Below, in pieces: positions 32,556 through 40,994 of a stretch of 64,000 nt of DNA. Position 1 is the first letter of the stretch, and every line of letters starts with the position of its first letter. The translations under genes and the position numbers were made by a program. This DNA comes from JACVRW01 sp963803085 (GTDB lineage Bacteria; Actinomycetota; Thermoleophilia; Solirubrobacterales; Thermoleophilaceae), in contig CAWDLE010000002.1 of the NCBI GenBank assembly GCA_963803085.1, forward strand, positions 1 to 64,000, read 5' to 3'. Under the pieces are notes generated by a model. The model was not told the DNA's origin. It saw only the letters and a program-made list of their open reading frames with translations, and searched no databases.

Positions 32556-33110
32556 ATGGACTACTCACGCTTCGTCAAGAAGCTCGAATTGCCGCCCGGA
32601 TTCACCGCACCCGAGAGGCTCACCTATGAGGACCTCGTGGCCACGGTGCTCACGCGCTCGGACCTTCACGACGACGTTCGTGGCATCAACGCCAGCGTCG
32701 AGCTGATCCAGAAGACGCGCGGCGGCGGCTGGCCGACCGAGCCGGTAACCGAGGAGGAGAACTTCGTGGACCTCGTCTGGCACGAGCTCGAGTTCCGCGA
32801 AGGGACCTCGTTCGCCTACGCGGTCTACGACGCGGACGGCGGATATCTCGGTTGCGCGTACCTCTACCCGATGGGCCGGCGCACGGAGCTGAGCGAAGAG
32901 CTTCTGAAGCACGACGTCGACGTGAGCTGGTGGGTCACGCCGGACGCCTACGAGCGCGGCTACTACACCAAGCTCCATGCCGCTTTGCGGCACTGGCTCG
33001 CCGAGGAGTTCCCGTTCGATGCGGCCTACTACTCGAACGCGGCCATGCCGGAGGATGTGCGAGTCAGCCCGACTGGACCCGCCGGTAGATCAGCTCGAAG
33101 TCGGTCGTGA
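32556..33110 (+). CDS. GNAT-like acetyltransferase of unknown substrate
   Basis: A 184-residue protein. Residues about 1-60 bind no known motif, while the second part resembles a GNAT core: TSFAYAVYDADGGYLGCAYL, then VSWWVTPDAYERGYYTKLHA, where the usual acetyl-CoA loop RGxGxG/A is replaced by YERGYYTKLH. Members with this variant exist in actinobacteria. The last 15 residues overlap the end of the convergent gene by 47 bp, so the annotated C-terminus could reflect a late stop or an indel. Third gene of the Usp operon. Confidence 0.65.
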   Translation: MDYSRFVKKLELPPGFTAPERLTYEDLVATVLTRSDLHDDVRGINASVELIQKTRGGGWPTEPVTEEENFVDLVWHELEFREGTSFAYAVYDADGGYLGCAYLYPMGRRTELSEELLKHDVDVSWWVTPDAYERGYYTKLHAALRHWLAEEFPFDAAYYSNAAMPEDVRVSPTGPAGRSARSRS

Positions 33111-33516
33111 AGTTGCCCGCGTCGTCAGCCAGCTCCCAGCGGCCGGCGATCGTGTTCCCGTCCTCGCTGATCTTCCCGGTGAAGCGCTGCGGGAACGGCG
33201 CGCCGTTCCGCCACAGCCTCCACTCCCCGTCGCCGATGCTCATCTCGTAGATCCGGCACACCCCGCGCTCGTCGGAGTAGAGCTGGAAGTAGGTGCCGTT
33301 GGCCGCGTCGCAACCGATGATCGAGATGCCGTCGGGCGCCTCGGGCTGGTCCACGGTCGAGCGCTCGACGAGATGCGCGCCGGAGTCGTGCCACTCGAAC
33401 GTCGCCCGCCCCTCGCCGGGCCACGGCTCGCCGTCCGCCGACCTCGCTTCGAGCTTCCACTCACCCACCAGTGGCTCGAGCCGCTTGAGGGCTTCCTGTG
33501 CGGTGGGCTGATCCAT
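33064..33516 (-). CDS. lipocalin-like (DUF1579-type) protein
   Basis: A 150-residue protein opening PTAQEALKRLEPLVGEWKLE, followed by alternating beta strands (GRATFEWHDSGAHLVERSTV, TYFQLYSDERGVCRIYEMSI). It ends FTTDFELIYRRVQ. The LEPLVGEW motif and beta-barrel pattern are those of small calycin-like proteins in this lineage. No ligand is known. Its ATG overlaps the stop of the upstream gene (TGATG), so the two are co-translated. Confidence 0.65.
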   Translation of the reverse strand: MDQPTAQEALKRLEPLVGEWKLEARSADGEPWPGEGRATFEWHDSGAHLVERSTVDQPEAPDGISIIGCDAANGTYFQLYSDERGVCRIYEMSIGDGEWRLWRNGAPFPQRFTGKISEDGNTIAGRWELADDAGNFTTDFELIYRRVQSG

Positions 33517-33866
33517 CAGCGGCGCGATACCGACGCCAGCGGCACCGTGGAGGTCCCGCCACGCTTGAGCCAGCGAACCGTCACGGTTCCGGCCTTGGCG
33601 TCCACCGCCTGGACCTTGCCGATCTCCCCGGTGGCTTTCTTGCGCACATGCCCTGCAGGGAGTGGCGTGGACGACCGCTCCACGGGACGCGGCGTCGAGC
33701 GCCCGCCCTCGCGGCGTTCCGCCCGCTTCGGCTCAGCTGCGGGGGCGGGTCGCCGTCGCGGCGGAGCGGGCGCCTGCTCGGGCTTTTTGAGCACCTTCTC
33801 GAGCGGCACCATGTTCGCGCCCGTGCCCTTCGTTTCGGTATCCAGAACCCATGTCTTCTTAGCCAT
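33516..33866 (-). CDS. small basic protein with a C-terminal SH3-like strand pattern
   Basis: A 116-residue protein: an N-terminal MAKKTWVLDTETKGTGANMV, a proline/arginine-rich linker (PAPPRRRPAPAAEPKRAERR) and a C-terminal beta segment (GEIGKVQAVDAKAGTVTVRW). The terminal pattern resembles an SH3-like/KOW nucleic-acid-binding barrel; the tether is highly charged. Together with the co-translated lipocalin-like gene it forms a two-gene operon divergent from GH16. Family not recognised with confidence. Confidence 0.5.
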   Translation of the reverse strand: MAKKTWVLDTETKGTGANMVPLEKVLKKPEQAPAPPRRRPAPAAEPKRAERREGGRSTPRPVERSSTPLPAGHVRKKATGEIGKVQAVDAKAGTVTVRWLKRGGTSTVPLASVSRR

Positions 33867-33893
33867 ATTCGGCTATCAATTCTAGAGACGACG

Positions 33894-34640
33894 ATGCGCG
33901 ACCATTTCGACGGAAGCAACCTCGACGACGAGGTATGGATCCCGCACTACCTGCCTCAGTGGAGCTCCAGGGCGGACAGCGCGGCGACGTACGAGGTCGC
34001 CGGGTCGGAGCTGCGTCTCACCATTCCGGCGGACCACGGACTCTGGTGCGCCGAGGACCACCAGCCCCCGCTGAGGGTCTCGGGGATTCAGTCGGGAGTC
34101 TTCTCGGGCGAGGTCGGGAGCACGACCGGGCAGCAGCCGTACCGCGACGGCGTGGTCGTGCGCGAGTTCCAGCCGGCGCACTGGGGCTGGACGCCGGAGT
34201 ACGGGCTGCTCGAGGTGAGAGCCCGGATGGAGCTGAGCCCGCGCTCGATGGCGGCGGTGTGGATGGTCGGCCTGGAGGACCAAGCCTCGCGCTCCGGCGA
34301 GATCTGCATCTTCGAGGTCTTCGGCGATGCGATCTCGAGCGAGGACGGTGTGCCGACGGCTGCGGTCGGCATGGGCGTGCATCCCTTCCGCGATCCAGCG
34401 ATCACGGACGACTTCGCGGCACCGCGACTCGCCATCGACGTGAGCGAGTTCCACGTCTACGCCGCCGACTGGCGCCCCGGCCGCGTGGACTTCCTCGTGG
34501 ATGGCGAGCAGGTGAGGACCGTCCACCAGGCGCCCGACTATCCGATGCAGATGATGGTGGCCGTGTTCGACTTCCCCGACAAGGCGGATGCGGCGCCGGC
34601 GGACCACCTCCCGCTCCTGGCCGTGGATTACGTGCGCTGA
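33894..34640 (+). CDS. GH16-fold protein with altered catalytic motif
   Basis: A 248-residue laminarinase/GH16-like beta jellyroll from ATG 33894: FDGSNLDDEVWIPHYLPQWS, then EYGLLEVRARMELSPRSMAA and the final strands MMVAVFDFP. The catalytic strand reads SGEICIFEVFG, whereas active GH16 enzymes have E-I-D-x-x-E. The nucleophile and acid/base Glu are kept, but the middle Asp is Cys. There is no signal peptide, which is unusual for a polysaccharide-degrading enzyme. It may act on an internal glycan or be a binding protein. It overlaps the convergent DDAH gene by 13 bp. Confidence 0.75.
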   Translation: MRDHFDGSNLDDEVWIPHYLPQWSSRADSAATYEVAGSELRLTIPADHGLWCAEDHQPPLRVSGIQSGVFSGEVGSTTGQQPYRDGVVVREFQPAHWGWTPEYGLLEVRARMELSPRSMAAVWMVGLEDQASRSGEICIFEVFGDAISSEDGVPTAAVGMGVHPFRDPAITDDFAAPRLAIDVSEFHVYAADWRPGRVDFLVDGEQVRTVHQAPDYPMQMMVAVFDFPDKADAAPADHLPLLAVDYVR

Positions 34641-35398
34641 ACGAGGACGGAGAGGCAGGTCACGCAGCCCTCCATCTTCTCGAACTCGCCGATCTCGACG
34701 GCGATCACGTCAAAGCCCCAGTCGTCGAACAGCTCGGCCGACCGGGGCGCGGACGCTGCCATCAGGACGGTGCCGTCGCCTAGCAGGATCACGTGCGATC
34801 CCGCCTCCTCGGGCACGATCCGCATCGTCGGGAACGGCGAGGTGTCGAGCAGCGACGGATCCGCGGCGATGACCGTGCCGTCAGGCAGGGCGGTGACCGC
34901 GGACTTCAGGTGCAGGACCCGCTGGAGCGGCACGGGGACCACGGTGAAGCCGTGGGCCGCCACGAGCCCGCGCAACTGGCGAATGCCCTCGCCGTTCGTG
35001 CGCCCGCCACGACCGACGTAGAGCGTCGTGCCGACCCGGAGCACGTCCCCGCCGTCGAGCGTGCCGGGCTCCTCGATCCGCGCGATGTCCAGTCCGAGCA
35101 GCCGGACGGCCTTCTCGGTGCCCTCGACCTCAGCGCGCCGCTCGGCCGCCCCCGGCCTCGTGATGACGGCCAGCTCGCCGCACACGACCACGGTGTCCTC
35201 GACGAACGCGGAGTCGGGCATGTCGTCGGCAGGGGGAACCTCGCGGATGTCCCAGCCCGCGTCTGCAACCGCTGAGACGTAGCCGGCGTGCTGCTCCGCG
35301 GCGAGCGTGGCATCGACTGGCGCGCGATCGCCGTAGGTGACGATGCCGTCGGCCATTCGACTGCTGGGGCGGCGGACCAGGGCGATGCGCTCGTTCAC
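34628..35398 (-). CDS. dimethylarginine dimethylaminohydrolase / arginine deiminase-like
   Basis: A 256-residue guanidino-modifying enzyme. It has FVEDTVVVCG, PGTLDGGDVLRVG with the substrate Asp/Glu residues, a catalytic His region (HLKSAVTALPDGTV) and the C-terminal nucleophile Cys in FEKMEGCVTCLSVL. DDAH hydrolyses methylated arginine to citrulline and dimethylamine; bacterial homologues may act on other guanidines. Start ATG 35398 gives MNERIALVRRPSSRMADGIV, the normal N-terminus. Confidence 0.9.
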   Translation of the reverse strand: MNERIALVRRPSSRMADGIVTYGDRAPVDATLAAEQHAGYVSAVADAGWDIREVPPADDMPDSAFVEDTVVVCGELAVITRPGAAERRAEVEGTEKAVRLLGLDIARIEEPGTLDGGDVLRVGTTLYVGRGGRTNGEGIRQLRGLVAAHGFTVVPVPLQRVLHLKSAVTALPDGTVIAADPSLLDTSPFPTMRIVPEEAGSHVILLGDGTVLMAASAPRSAELFDDWGFDVIAVEIGEFEKMEGCVTCLSVLVQRT

Positions 35399-35513
35399 GC
35401 GCCGGACGCTATCCGGACGACGACGCTACAGCCATAAGGCATCGGGGCCACCACCGAACCCGCTTAAGTGGCAGCGCGGTTGCGGTGGGCCCACCTCATG
35501 AGACGATGGGCTC

Positions 35514-37514
35514 GTGGACAGGTCCTCCCCTTGGCCCTGGGTCCTCGCGGCTGCGGCCGTGGGGTTAGGCGTGCTCGGGACGGTGCTGAACGCGCTGGCG
35601 GGCTCGCACGGAGAGCCGGCGTGGCAGTGGGCGCTCGGGGCCGTCGTGACGCTCGCGTCGTGCGGGGTCGGGCTGCTGGTGGCGGTGCGGCGACCAGGTC
35701 ATCCGATCGCCTGGCTGCTGATCGGGAACGCGTTGCTAATGGCCAGTTTCGGCGTCGCGGAGGCCTACGCGGCGTATGCCCTGCAGGAGCAGCCCGGCGC
35801 TCTCCCTGGCCCCGAGTGGGCGGTGCTGTGGGATCAGTCGGCCTGGCCGCTCCTCTTCGCGGTGCTGATCGCGATCGCGTTCGTCTTTCCCGATGGCCGA
35901 CTGCCCTCGCCGAAGTGGCGGCGCGTTGCGTTCGCCGCCACCGCGTCCGTAGCGGCCTTTCTCGTCCTGAGCTTCTTCGACAGCGAGCCCTTCGAATCGC
36001 CCTACGAGGACGTCGACAGGCCACTGCCAGGGCTCCCCGGCGTGTTCGGAGTGCTCTGGCCGCTCGCCTTCCTCGGCATGCTCGCCGGCCTGCTTGCAGG
36101 GGTCCAGGCCGTGCGCGTGCGCTTCCGGCGCGCCACCGGGATCGAGCGCCTTCAGCTCAAGTGGCTGGCCTACACCGCCGTGCTGGTTCCGGCGACGCTG
36201 CTCGTCTGCGTGGCGGGGGCGCTCGCGACCGGCAACGGCGACGACGGGGCCGTCTTCACCGCCCTCTTCTTCTTCATGCTCGGGGCCATCCCGACGTCGG
36301 TCGGCGTGGCGGTGCTTCGCTACCGGCTCTACGAGATCGACCGGGTCATCAACCGCACGCTCGTCTACGGCGTGCTCACCCTGCTGCTCGCGGGGACCTA
36401 TGCGGCGACCACCCTGCTGCTCGGCACAGGGCTCGGCAGCGGCTCGGCGTGGCCGACGGCCGTGGCAACGCTGCTCGTGGCGGTCGCGTTCCGGCCGCTG
36501 CGCGCGCGGGTGCAGGACGCGGTCGACCGCCGCTTCAGCCGCGCTCGCTACGACGCGCGCACGCGCATCGTGGGCTTCCTCGAGGACCTGCGCGCCGGAC
36601 GCGCCGCTCCCGAGGCGGTCGAGCAGCTGCTCCGCGAGGTGCTCTCCGATCCCCGGCTCGAGCTGCGCTTTTTCCTGCCCGAGAGCGAGCTCTACGTCGA
36701 CTCGCGTGGCCGTTCCATCGGCGACCAGGCGCAGGACGGTCGGATACGAACGCCAATCACACGCGCGGGGCTCCCGCTTGGGATGGTGCTCCACAGCCCC
36801 GTCGACGAGGGGCGGCCGGGATTGCTCGAGGACGTCGTCGAGGCGGCCGGACTCGCGATCGAGATCGCAAGGCTCCGCGTGGAGCTGCGCCGCCAGCTCG
36901 ACGAGGTGGAGGCCTCGCGCGCGCGGATCGTGTCCGCCGGCTATGAGGAGCGGCGGCGGCTCGAGCGCGACCTGCACGACGGGGCCCAGCAGCGGCTGAT
37001 CTCGATCGGCCTCGCGCTGCGCCACGCGCAACACGAGCTGGGCGACTCGCCCGAGAAGGCCGTCGAGTCGATTGACGGCGCTGTTAGGGAGATCGACATC
37101 GCCGCGGGCGAGCTCCAGGAGCTCGCCCGCGGAGTCCGGCCGGCGCAGCTCGACACGGGGCTCACCCCGGCTCTCAGGGAGCTGGCCGCCCGCGCTCCTC
37201 TGCCGGTTCAGGTGAGGGCGAACGGAGAGCGCTTTCCGCAGGAGCTCGAGGCCGCGGCGTACTTCATCGCAAGCGAGGGGCTGACCAACGCGGTGAAGCA
37301 TTCAGCGGCTCGGCAGGTCACGCTGAGCGCGGAGCGGCTGAACGGAACGCTCGCGATCTCGATCTCGGACGACGGGATCGGTGGGGCCGCACCAAACGGG
37401 GGCAGCGGGCTGCGAGGACTGGCTGACCGAGCGGCAGCCCACGGGGGCACGCTCGCGATTAAGAGCGAGCGAGACCAAGGCACCGTCCTCACCGTGGAGC
37501 TGCCGTGCGAGTAG
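35514..37514 (+). CDS. NarL-type membrane sensor histidine kinase
   Basis: A 666-residue kinase from GTG 35514. The first 280 residues carry about seven hydrophobic helices with no large extracellular loop. A linker (RYRLYEIDRVINRTLVYGVL) and a GAF-like/coiled segment follow. The HisKA_3 box is RRRLERDLHDGAQQRLISIG with the acceptor His. The ATP-binding domain is intact: EAAAYFIASEGLTNAVKHSA (N-box), SDDGIGGAAPNGGSGLRGLA (D and G boxes). It overlaps the LuxR-type regulator gene by 10 bp. This complete kinase contrasts with the two partial kinases at 55-58 kb. Confidence 0.9.
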   Translation: MDRSSPWPWVLAAAAVGLGVLGTVLNALAGSHGEPAWQWALGAVVTLASCGVGLLVAVRRPGHPIAWLLIGNALLMASFGVAEAYAAYALQEQPGALPGPEWAVLWDQSAWPLLFAVLIAIAFVFPDGRLPSPKWRRVAFAATASVAAFLVLSFFDSEPFESPYEDVDRPLPGLPGVFGVLWPLAFLGMLAGLLAGVQAVRVRFRRATGIERLQLKWLAYTAVLVPATLLVCVAGALATGNGDDGAVFTALFFFMLGAIPTSVGVAVLRYRLYEIDRVINRTLVYGVLTLLLAGTYAATTLLLGTGLGSGSAWPTAVATLLVAVAFRPLRARVQDAVDRRFSRARYDARTRIVGFLEDLRAGRAAPEAVEQLLREVLSDPRLELRFFLPESELYVDSRGRSIGDQAQDGRIRTPITRAGLPLGMVLHSPVDEGRPGLLEDVVEAAGLAIEIARLRVELRRQLDEVEASRARIVSAGYEERRRLERDLHDGAQQRLISIGLALRHAQHELGDSPEKAVESIDGAVREIDIAAGELQELARGVRPAQLDTGLTPALRELAARAPLPVQVRANGERFPQELEAAAYFIASEGLTNAVKHSAARQVTLSAERLNGTLAISISDDGIGGAAPNGGSGLRGLADRAAAHGGTLAIKSERDQGTVLTVELPCE

Positions 37515-38161
37515 TGATCGCCGAGGACCAGGTGCTCCTGAGGGAGGGCCTGGCGCGCCTCTTCGAGGACGGCGGGCACGAGGTGGTCGCCTCGCTTGCG
37601 GACGCCGAGCACCTTCCGGCGGCGGTGGCGGGGCATCGCCCCGATCTCGTGGTCCTGGACGTGCGCATGCCGCCCACGTTCACGGACGAGGGGGCGCGCG
37701 CCGCCAAGCAGATCAAGGAGGAGCATCCTGAGCTCGGGGTGCTCGTCCTCTCCCAGCACGTCGAGACAGCCCATGCGGTCGAGCTCGTGAGCCAGGGCGG
37801 GTTCGGCTATCTCCTCAAGAACCGCGTGCTCGACGTCGGAGCGTTCCTCGCGGCCGCGGAGCGCGTGGCCGAGGGCGGCTCAGCGCTCGATCCTCAGGTG
37901 GTGGCGAGCCTCGTGTCCCCAGGAAGTGCGGCGGACGACCCGCTCGCGGCACTCTCCGGACGCGAGCGCGAGGTGCTCGAGCTGATGGCCGAGGGCCTCA
38001 CCAACGCGGGAATCGCGAAGCGGTTGGTCCTGAGCGAGCGCACGGTCGAGGCGCATGTGCGCAGCGTGCTGATGAAGCTCTCGATTCCCGAGAGTGGCGA
38101 TGCTCACCGGCGGGTGCTCGCCGTGCTCGCCCACCTCACCGCGGCGCAGATCCAGTACTAG
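37505..38161 (+). CDS. NarL/LuxR-family response regulator
   Basis: A 218-residue regulator: receiver domain (MRVVIAEDQVLLREGLARLF, phospho-acceptor in DLVVLDVRMPPTFTDEG, Lys in YLLKNRV) and a LuxR-type HTH (LSGREREVLELMAEGLTNAG, then LVLSERTVEAHVRSVLMKLS). GTG 37505 lies within the kinase 3' end, so kinase and regulator are translationally coupled. The lower end carries EPS-like spacing typical of NarL proteins. Target genes may include the small membrane protein 90 bp downstream. Confidence 0.9.
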   Translation: MRVVIAEDQVLLREGLARLFEDGGHEVVASLADAEHLPAAVAGHRPDLVVLDVRMPPTFTDEGARAAKQIKEEHPELGVLVLSQHVETAHAVELVSQGGFGYLLKNRVLDVGAFLAAAERVAEGGSALDPQVVASLVSPGSAADDPLAALSGREREVLELMAEGLTNAGIAKRLVLSERTVEAHVRSVLMKLSIPESGDAHRRVLAVLAHLTAAQIQY

Positions 38162-38250
38162 CGCTTAGCGAGAACGAGTGCCTGCCCCGATGTGGCGCGG
38201 CGCGGCCGAGCTTAGGTTGGCGGAAAGGAAGCCAACCAACAGGAGGAAGC

Positions 38251-38550
38251 ATGTCCACGCACGCCGCCCGACCCGCAGTAGACGTCGCCCCCAGCGCTCC
38301 GGCGCGCCCCAGACTTGCCCTCGCTCTCGCGCTGCTCTCGGTCCCGGGAGTCACGATCACCTGGGACCTCTCGGGAGCCGCCGGCTTCGCCGGCACGGCC
38401 GTGGGCATCGCCGCGATCGTCGTCGGCCTGCAGGCCCGTTCGCGGCTCGCCGGGCAAAAGGGCGCACTGATGGCCACCGTCGCCGTTGCCATAGCGACGC
38501 TCGCGGTCCTGTCCGTCGTCTTCTTCATGATCGCCGGAGCGCCGGACTGA
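38251..38550 (+). CDS. small two-helix membrane protein
   Basis: A 99-residue protein with a polar N-terminus and three short hydrophobic segments (LALALALLSVPGVTITW, AGFAGTAVGIAAIVVGL, ATVAVAIATLAVLSVVFFMI). ATG 38251 is preceded by AGGAGGA. It follows the two-component pair and might be its target or an accessory sensor. No family recognised; DUF4190-like proteins have a similar helix layout. Confidence 0.55.
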   Translation: MSTHAARPAVDVAPSAPARPRLALALALLSVPGVTITWDLSGAAGFAGTAVGIAAIVVGLQARSRLAGQKGALMATVAVAIATLAVLSVVFFMIAGAPD

Positions 38551-38727
38551 TGCGGGGGACGCACAGCCAGCACGGCCGCCAGGCCAACCGCCGCGCCGTC
38601 GCCGCGGCGGCCTGCGGAACCGCGTCGCCGCTTCAGGCCACGGCGGCGGCCCCGTTCTGGCGAGCACTGAGGGACGAGAGTGCGATCTGGACCCTCATGC
38701 AGCTGCCGTCAGGACGCGACTAAATCA

Positions 38728-39009
38728 CTATCGCTTGAGCTCGATCTCGACGAAGACGGCGGGAGCGTTGGCGACGACGTCGTGCGACGTTCCCGCCGTA
38801 CCGAGATACGGCACGCCGGCCGGTTGCGTCATGGCGTGTGTGCCGCCTTCAGCGTCGGTGATCGTGAACGTTCCGCCCGTGACGGGCACGACGATGTAGT
38901 CGTACTCATGGACGTGGTGTCCGGTGTTGGCGCCCTCGACTTCGAACGTCCACGTCGTGATCCGAATCCGATCGTTGTCGACGGTCGTCGTTGACCCCGC
39001 GCTGCCCAT
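38728..39009 (-). CDS. small cupin protein
   Basis: A 93-residue single-domain cupin from ATG 39009: DRIRITTWTFEVEGANTGHH, then VHEYDYIVVPVTGGTFTITD and VPYLGTAGTSHDVVANAPAV. The HxH...E pattern (GHHVHEYDY) and a later His (SHDVV) are metal ligands. Small cupins sense or isomerise small molecules. It is divergent from an SDR gene; a perfect 9-bp inverted repeat lies in the 45-bp gap, so the two genes are probably co-regulated. Confidence 0.75.
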   Translation of the reverse strand: MGSAGSTTTVDNDRIRITTWTFEVEGANTGHHVHEYDYIVVPVTGGTFTITDAEGGTHAMTQPAGVPYLGTAGTSHDVVANAPAVFVEIELKR

Positions 39010-39027
39010 GCCGTCGATGCTGACGTA

Positions 39028-39052
39028 CTCACGGTTTCGGTACAACCGTGAG
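39028..39052. promoter_or_regulatory. inverted-repeat operator between cupin and SDR genes
   Basis: CTCACGGTT (39028-39036) and AACCGTGAG (39044-39052) form a perfect 9-bp inverted repeat with a 7-bp spacer, centred between divergent starts at 39009 and 39055. The TetR gene convergent to the SDR is a candidate binder, as the symmetry and length fit TetR sites. Confidence 0.7.
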
Positions 39053-39054
39053 TG

Positions 39055-39807
39055 ATGGAGGACTCGAGCCAGAGGCGGGCCGCCGTCGTGACCGGCGCGG
39101 CGAGCGGGATCGGCCGAGCGATCGCGGAGCGCCTCGAGGATGACGGGCTCGACGTGCTGGCTGTTGACCTCGATCCCGAGGAGGATGGACCGGGAGCTGG
39201 CTACGCCGCCGATCTGACCACGCGCGACGGGAACAGGGGCGCCATCGAGGCGGCCGTCGACCGTTTCGGCCGGCTCGACGTGATCGTCGCCAACGCCGGC
39301 GTGCAGCACGTGGCGCCGATCTCCGAGTTCCCCGAGGAGCGCTGGGAGGCGATGATCTCGCTTCTCCTCACGAGTCCGTTCCTACTGGCTCACTACGGAT
39401 GGGAGGCGCTTGCGGCGAGCGGGGACGGGCGCTTTGTCGCGATCGCCTCGGCGCACGCGCTCGCGGCGTCACCGTTCAAGTCGGCCTATGTGGCGGCCAA
39501 GCACGGCGTCCTCGGTCTGGTGAAGACGCTTGCGCTCGAGGGGGCCGAGCGAGGGATTCTCGCCACGGCCGTGGCCCCCGGCTTTGTGCGCACACCGCTC
39601 GTGGAGTCGCAGCTCGCCGACCAGGCGAAGGCACGCGGCATTCCGGAAGAACGCGTGCTCGAGGACGTGATCCTCGAGCCGCACGCGGTCAAGCGGCTGC
39701 TCGAGCCGGAGGAGGTGGCGGCCACCGTGTCGTTCCTCGTCGGTCCGGACGGCCGGGGCTTCACCGGGGTACCGGTCACGATGGACCTGGGCTGGACGGC
39801 GCGTTAG
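39055..39807 (+). CDS. short-chain dehydrogenase (3-hydroxybutyrate dehydrogenase-like)
   Basis: A 250-residue classical SDR. It has AAVVTGAASGIGRAIAERLE (cofactor TGxxxGIG), VIVANAGVQHVAPI (NAG), the active-site Ser region IASAHALAASPFKSAYVAAK (Ser, Tyr, Lys) and APGFVRTPLVE. The LVESQLADQAKARGIPEERV segment and the end GVPVTMDLGWTAR are characteristic of D-3-hydroxybutyrate dehydrogenases, which interconvert acetoacetate and 3-hydroxybutyrate. ATG 39055 and GTG 39052 are adjacent options. Its stop overlaps the convergent TetR stop. Confidence 0.85.
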   Translation: MEDSSQRRAAVVTGAASGIGRAIAERLEDDGLDVLAVDLDPEEDGPGAGYAADLTTRDGNRGAIEAAVDRFGRLDVIVANAGVQHVAPISEFPEERWEAMISLLLTSPFLLAHYGWEALAASGDGRFVAIASAHALAASPFKSAYVAAKHGVLGLVKTLALEGAERGILATAVAPGFVRTPLVESQLADQAKARGIPEERVLEDVILEPHAVKRLLEPEEVAATVSFLVGPDGRGFTGVPVTMDLGWTAR

Positions 39808-40355
39808 GCCTCGAGCCGTGTGAGGGCCAGCTTCAGGACGTCGGCGCGGCTGCGGGAGCCGTGGTCGGCGGCGATGAAGTGGCTGCCGATCCAGAGCGAG
39901 TAGAAGACCATGCAGCGCGCCTCGACCTCGTGCTCGTCCGGGCAGAACTCACCGAACAGCGAGCGCATGTACTCCATGCGCCGGTTGTCGACGCGCTTGA
40001 GACGCTTCGCCACCGCCGTGTCGCGACGGGCCCAGTCGCGAACCGCGAGCTCGATCTGCATCAGGTCGGGGTTCGACCCGGCGAGTGCTGAAAGGCGACG
40101 CAGCCTGGCCCGCGCGTCGCCGCCCTCGCTCTCGACGCGGACGATCACCTCGTCCACAACCAGCCGCTCCCACGCGGCGAGCATCTCCTCGAGGAGCGCG
40201 GGCCTGTCCTCGAAGTGCCAGTAGAAGCCGCCCTTCGTCACGCCGAGCGCCTGCGCGAGCTTCTCGATTCGGACGGCGTCCGGCCCGCCGACGCCCAGGG
40301 CCCGTAGGCCCTCCTGGATCCAGGTGGTGCGAGGGGTTCGCGTGGGGGCGGCCAT
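39804..40355 (-). CDS. TetR-family regulator
   Basis: A 183-residue repressor from ATG 40355; the longer open frame upstream is antisense to DUF2867. The HTH is TTWIQEGLRALGVGGPDAVR, then IEKLAQALGVTKGGFYWHFE. The C-terminal helical domain (RRMEYMRSLFGEFCPDEHEV) is of the TetR_C_22-like sort. It is divergent from the DUF2867 gene; ATACG-CTAC-CGTAT at about 40361-40374 between the starts looks like its operator. Confidence 0.85.
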   Translation of the reverse strand: MAAPTRTPRTTWIQEGLRALGVGGPDAVRIEKLAQALGVTKGGFYWHFEDRPALLEEMLAAWERLVVDEVIVRVESEGGDARARLRRLSALAGSNPDLMQIELAVRDWARRDTAVAKRLKRVDNRRMEYMRSLFGEFCPDEHEVEARCMVFYSLWIGSHFIAADHGSRSRADVLKLALTRLEA

Positions 40356-40376
40356 GTTCGATACGCTACCGTATGG

Positions 40377-40994
40377 ATGAGGCGCCCACTCCCTGACACC
40401 GCCCACACCTCCCGGCCCTGGCGCATCCACGAGATCGCCTCCGACTTCCGGCTCGAGGACGTGTGGGCACTCCCTACGCCAGGCGGCCCGAACGACTTTC
40501 CCAGGCTCGTTCAGCAGTTCTCCTCGGCCGATCCGTCGCGGAGCCTGCCCGCCCCGGCCCGCATGCTCTGGGCGCTGCGCTGGAAGCTCGGGGAGCTGTT
40601 CGGCTGGGACGACGAGAACGACGGCCTCGGCTCCAGAGTGGCGACGCTGCGCAGCCGCCTGCCCGCGGACCTGCGCGACGCCCCGACCGGGCCGGACTCC
40701 GACTCCCTCCCCTTCAGCTCGCTCTACCTGCTCGAGGACGAGTGGGCCGCGGAGATCGCGAACCGGACGATGCACGGCGTGATGCATGTCGGCTGGGTCC
40801 CGGACGGGCACGGCGGCTACCGCGGCCAGATGGCCGTACTGGTGAAACCGAATGGCCGCTTCGGGACGGCCTACATGGCCGCGATCAGACCATTCCGGCA
40901 CCTGATCGTGTATCCGCCGCTGATGCGGCTCATCGAACGAAGGTGGAGTGCAACGTGCAGGAGTTCCGTAGCGCAATCGAGGCCCGCGACCTAG
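40377..40994 (+). CDS. DUF2867 family protein
   Basis: A 205-residue protein. WRIHEIASDFRLEDVWALPT, then the central LWALRWKLGELFGWDDENDG and PFSSLYLLEDEWAAEIANRT are the DUF2867 landmarks. The fold is related to SRPBCC-like proteins and some members are found fused to SDR epimerases. The last residues (SATCRSSVAQSRPAT) overlap the next gene's start by 40 bp and may not be native. It is regulated in all likelihood by the divergent TetR protein. Confidence 0.75.
   Translation: MRRPLPDTAHTSRPWRIHEIASDFRLEDVWALPTPGGPNDFPRLVQQFSSADPSRSLPAPARMLWALRWKLGELFGWDDENDGLGSRVATLRSRLPADLRDAPTGPDSDSLPFSSLYLLEDEWAAEIANRTMHGVMHVGWVPDGHGGYRGQMAVLVKPNGRFGTAYMAAIRPFRHLIVYPPLMRLIERRWSATCRSSVAQSRPAT

Noticed and set aside
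35736..37301. 521-residue minus-strand open frame
   Set aside because: Antisense of the sensor kinase gene, with no recognisable domains.
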